In this document: positions 63,537-64,000 of the stretch, piece by piece
How positions within the stretch are numbered: position 1 is the stretch's first letter
How the letters are laid out: each line of letters starts with the position of its first letter
From: Flavobacteriales bacterium
GTDB lineage: Bacteria > Bacteroidota > Bacteroidia > Flavobacteriales_G > Salibacteraceae
Length of the DNA: 64,000 nt
Direction: 5' to 3'
Assembly (NCBI GenBank): GCA_020435995.1
Contig: JAGQYO010000013.1
Location: forward strand, 1-64,000
Position numbers and translations under genes: made by a program
Notes under the pieces: generated by a model
Told to the model about the DNA's origin: nothing
Seen by the model: only the letters and a program-made list of their open reading frames with translations
Databases searched by the model: none

Positions 63537-64000
63537 AATTTATAACCTATCAAGCTCCTCACGCCGTAATCTCGGTCTGAGGCTGTTTCGCTCCTCGGTT
63601 GGTTATCATAAGTATAGTAGATTTTAATTCCCATGTAAAAATCCTTAACGATTTCGAAATCGGCATTTATATCATATTGAAATCGAATACGCTTGGCTTC
63701 TGTTAAACTTGGGTATACCGTTGCTTGGGTATAGATATCGAGGTTAGGTGACTTGTATTTTAATTTTCTGAATGTAACTCCCAGCGCGGCCTCAGTACTC
63801 GAACTCACAAAGTTGGTATCCAAACCTTTTTCTTGGTTCCAGTAGGTTCCCAATTGAAAACTCAGTCGCTTCTTTGAACCCCTCATCAAATCATGCCCCA
63901 GTGCAAATCCCGATAACACACGATAATCCAAGCCTAATTCTGTATTCCTTTCGAAAGTGGAACTTCCATCCACATACCAATTCTTCTTTAAGTAGCGAGA
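63533..64000 (-). CDS. DUF481-like outer-membrane barrel, 5' end beyond window
   Basis: The C-terminal about 155 residues of an outer-membrane beta-barrel protein. The frame stays open to the window edge (upstream residues read KKNWYVDGSS...), so the start lies outside. Alternating strands (YRVLSGFALGHDLM, RIRFQYDINADFEIVKDFYMGIKIYYTY), given here as a pattern, and the final GVRSLIGYKF resemble DUF481/YdiY-type salt-inducible barrels. Confidence 0.8.
   Translation of the reverse strand, partial: SRYLKKNWYVDGSSTFERNTELGLDYRVLSGFALGHDLMRGSKKRLSFQLGTYWNQEKGLDTNFVSSSTEAALGVTFRKLKYKSPNLDIYTQATVYPSLTEAKRIRFQYDINADFEIVKDFYMGIKIYYTYDNQPRSETASDRDYGVRSLIGYKF

Noticed and set aside
1-64000. tRNA, rRNA or riboswitch elements
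   Set aside because: I scanned the intergenic gaps by eye and saw no cloverleaf, rRNA core or known aptamer core; a covariance-model search would be needed to exclude small RNAs.

Overview
The window looks like chromosomal DNA of a free-living Bacteroidota, most likely Flavobacteriia (Cryomorphaceae/Crocinitomicaceae-like). Supporting signs are a T9SS-type C-terminal sorting domain on a subtilase and on a small secreted protein, the -7 promoter consensus TAnnTTTG in several intergenic regions, a TamL-type lipoprotein BamA homologue, a SusC-style carboxypeptidase-regulatory domain on the TonB receptor, frequent GTG/TTG starts and moderately AT-rich DNA. No rRNA, tRNA, CRISPR array, transposase, integrase or reverse transcriptase was seen.

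Layout. 1-1.3 kb: an unassigned protein with a HEPN/Abi-like tail. 1.3-5.4 kb (minus): SpoIID-like protein, lpxB, a small membrane protein, surE and an RNA methyltransferase. 5.5-8.7 kb: TamL-type OMP and a small barrel. 9-15.4 kb: NTF2-like lipoprotein, response regulator/PP2C phosphatase, then an envelope trio (LPP20 lipoprotein, CsgG-like lipoprotein, TPR/PD40/OmpA protein). 15.5-17.2 kb: orphan beta-class DNA methyltransferase and bestrophin-like channel. 17.2-20.3 kb: a DtxR regulator diverging from a TonB receptor, with a palindrome between the two promoters. 20.4-30 kb: MepA-like peptidase, purC, phoH, SAM hydroxide adenosyltransferase, ABM protein, GT-C mannosyltransferase, NhaC, porin, cysteine-cluster protein and AlkD-like protein. 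30-33 kb: T9SS subtilase and MaoC-like hydratase. 33.3-37 kb (minus): Gfo/Idh oxidoreductase, LpxA-like acyltransferase, DegT aminotransferase and GT2, which together look like a 3-(acylamino)-sugar pathway. 37-38.3 kb: Ycf48-like lipoprotein and pterin dehydratase.

38.4-56.4 kb is the most unusual part: about 18 kb on the minus strand encoding five large fibre-like secreted proteins (2318, 589, 480, 1342 and 1098 aa in order of transcription) plus a four-helix-bundle protein. Four of the five share an N-terminal module after the signal peptide (motif PRxTxxQMNAxxSPAxGLL). Four of the five also use a recurrent linker (KVLTSDAxGxAxWQ). They carry beta-fibre shafts and each ends, or is decorated, differently: C-type-lectin-like cap, two unassigned beta domains, a peptidase S74 intramolecular chaperone, and a phage tail-collar domain. 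Two of the genes carry long heptanucleotide tracts (30 and 24 registers of NNNAAAG on the plus strand), read in frame inside or just before the signal peptide. Gain or loss of one 7-bp unit would shift the frame, so this is a candidate phase-variable, modular surface-fibre locus.

56.9-64 kb: a small T9SS protein, an exonuclease/GIY-YIG fusion, a YhdH-type reductase, acetyl-CoA synthetase, an AraC regulator, an SRPBCC protein and a DUF481-like barrel cut by the window edge.
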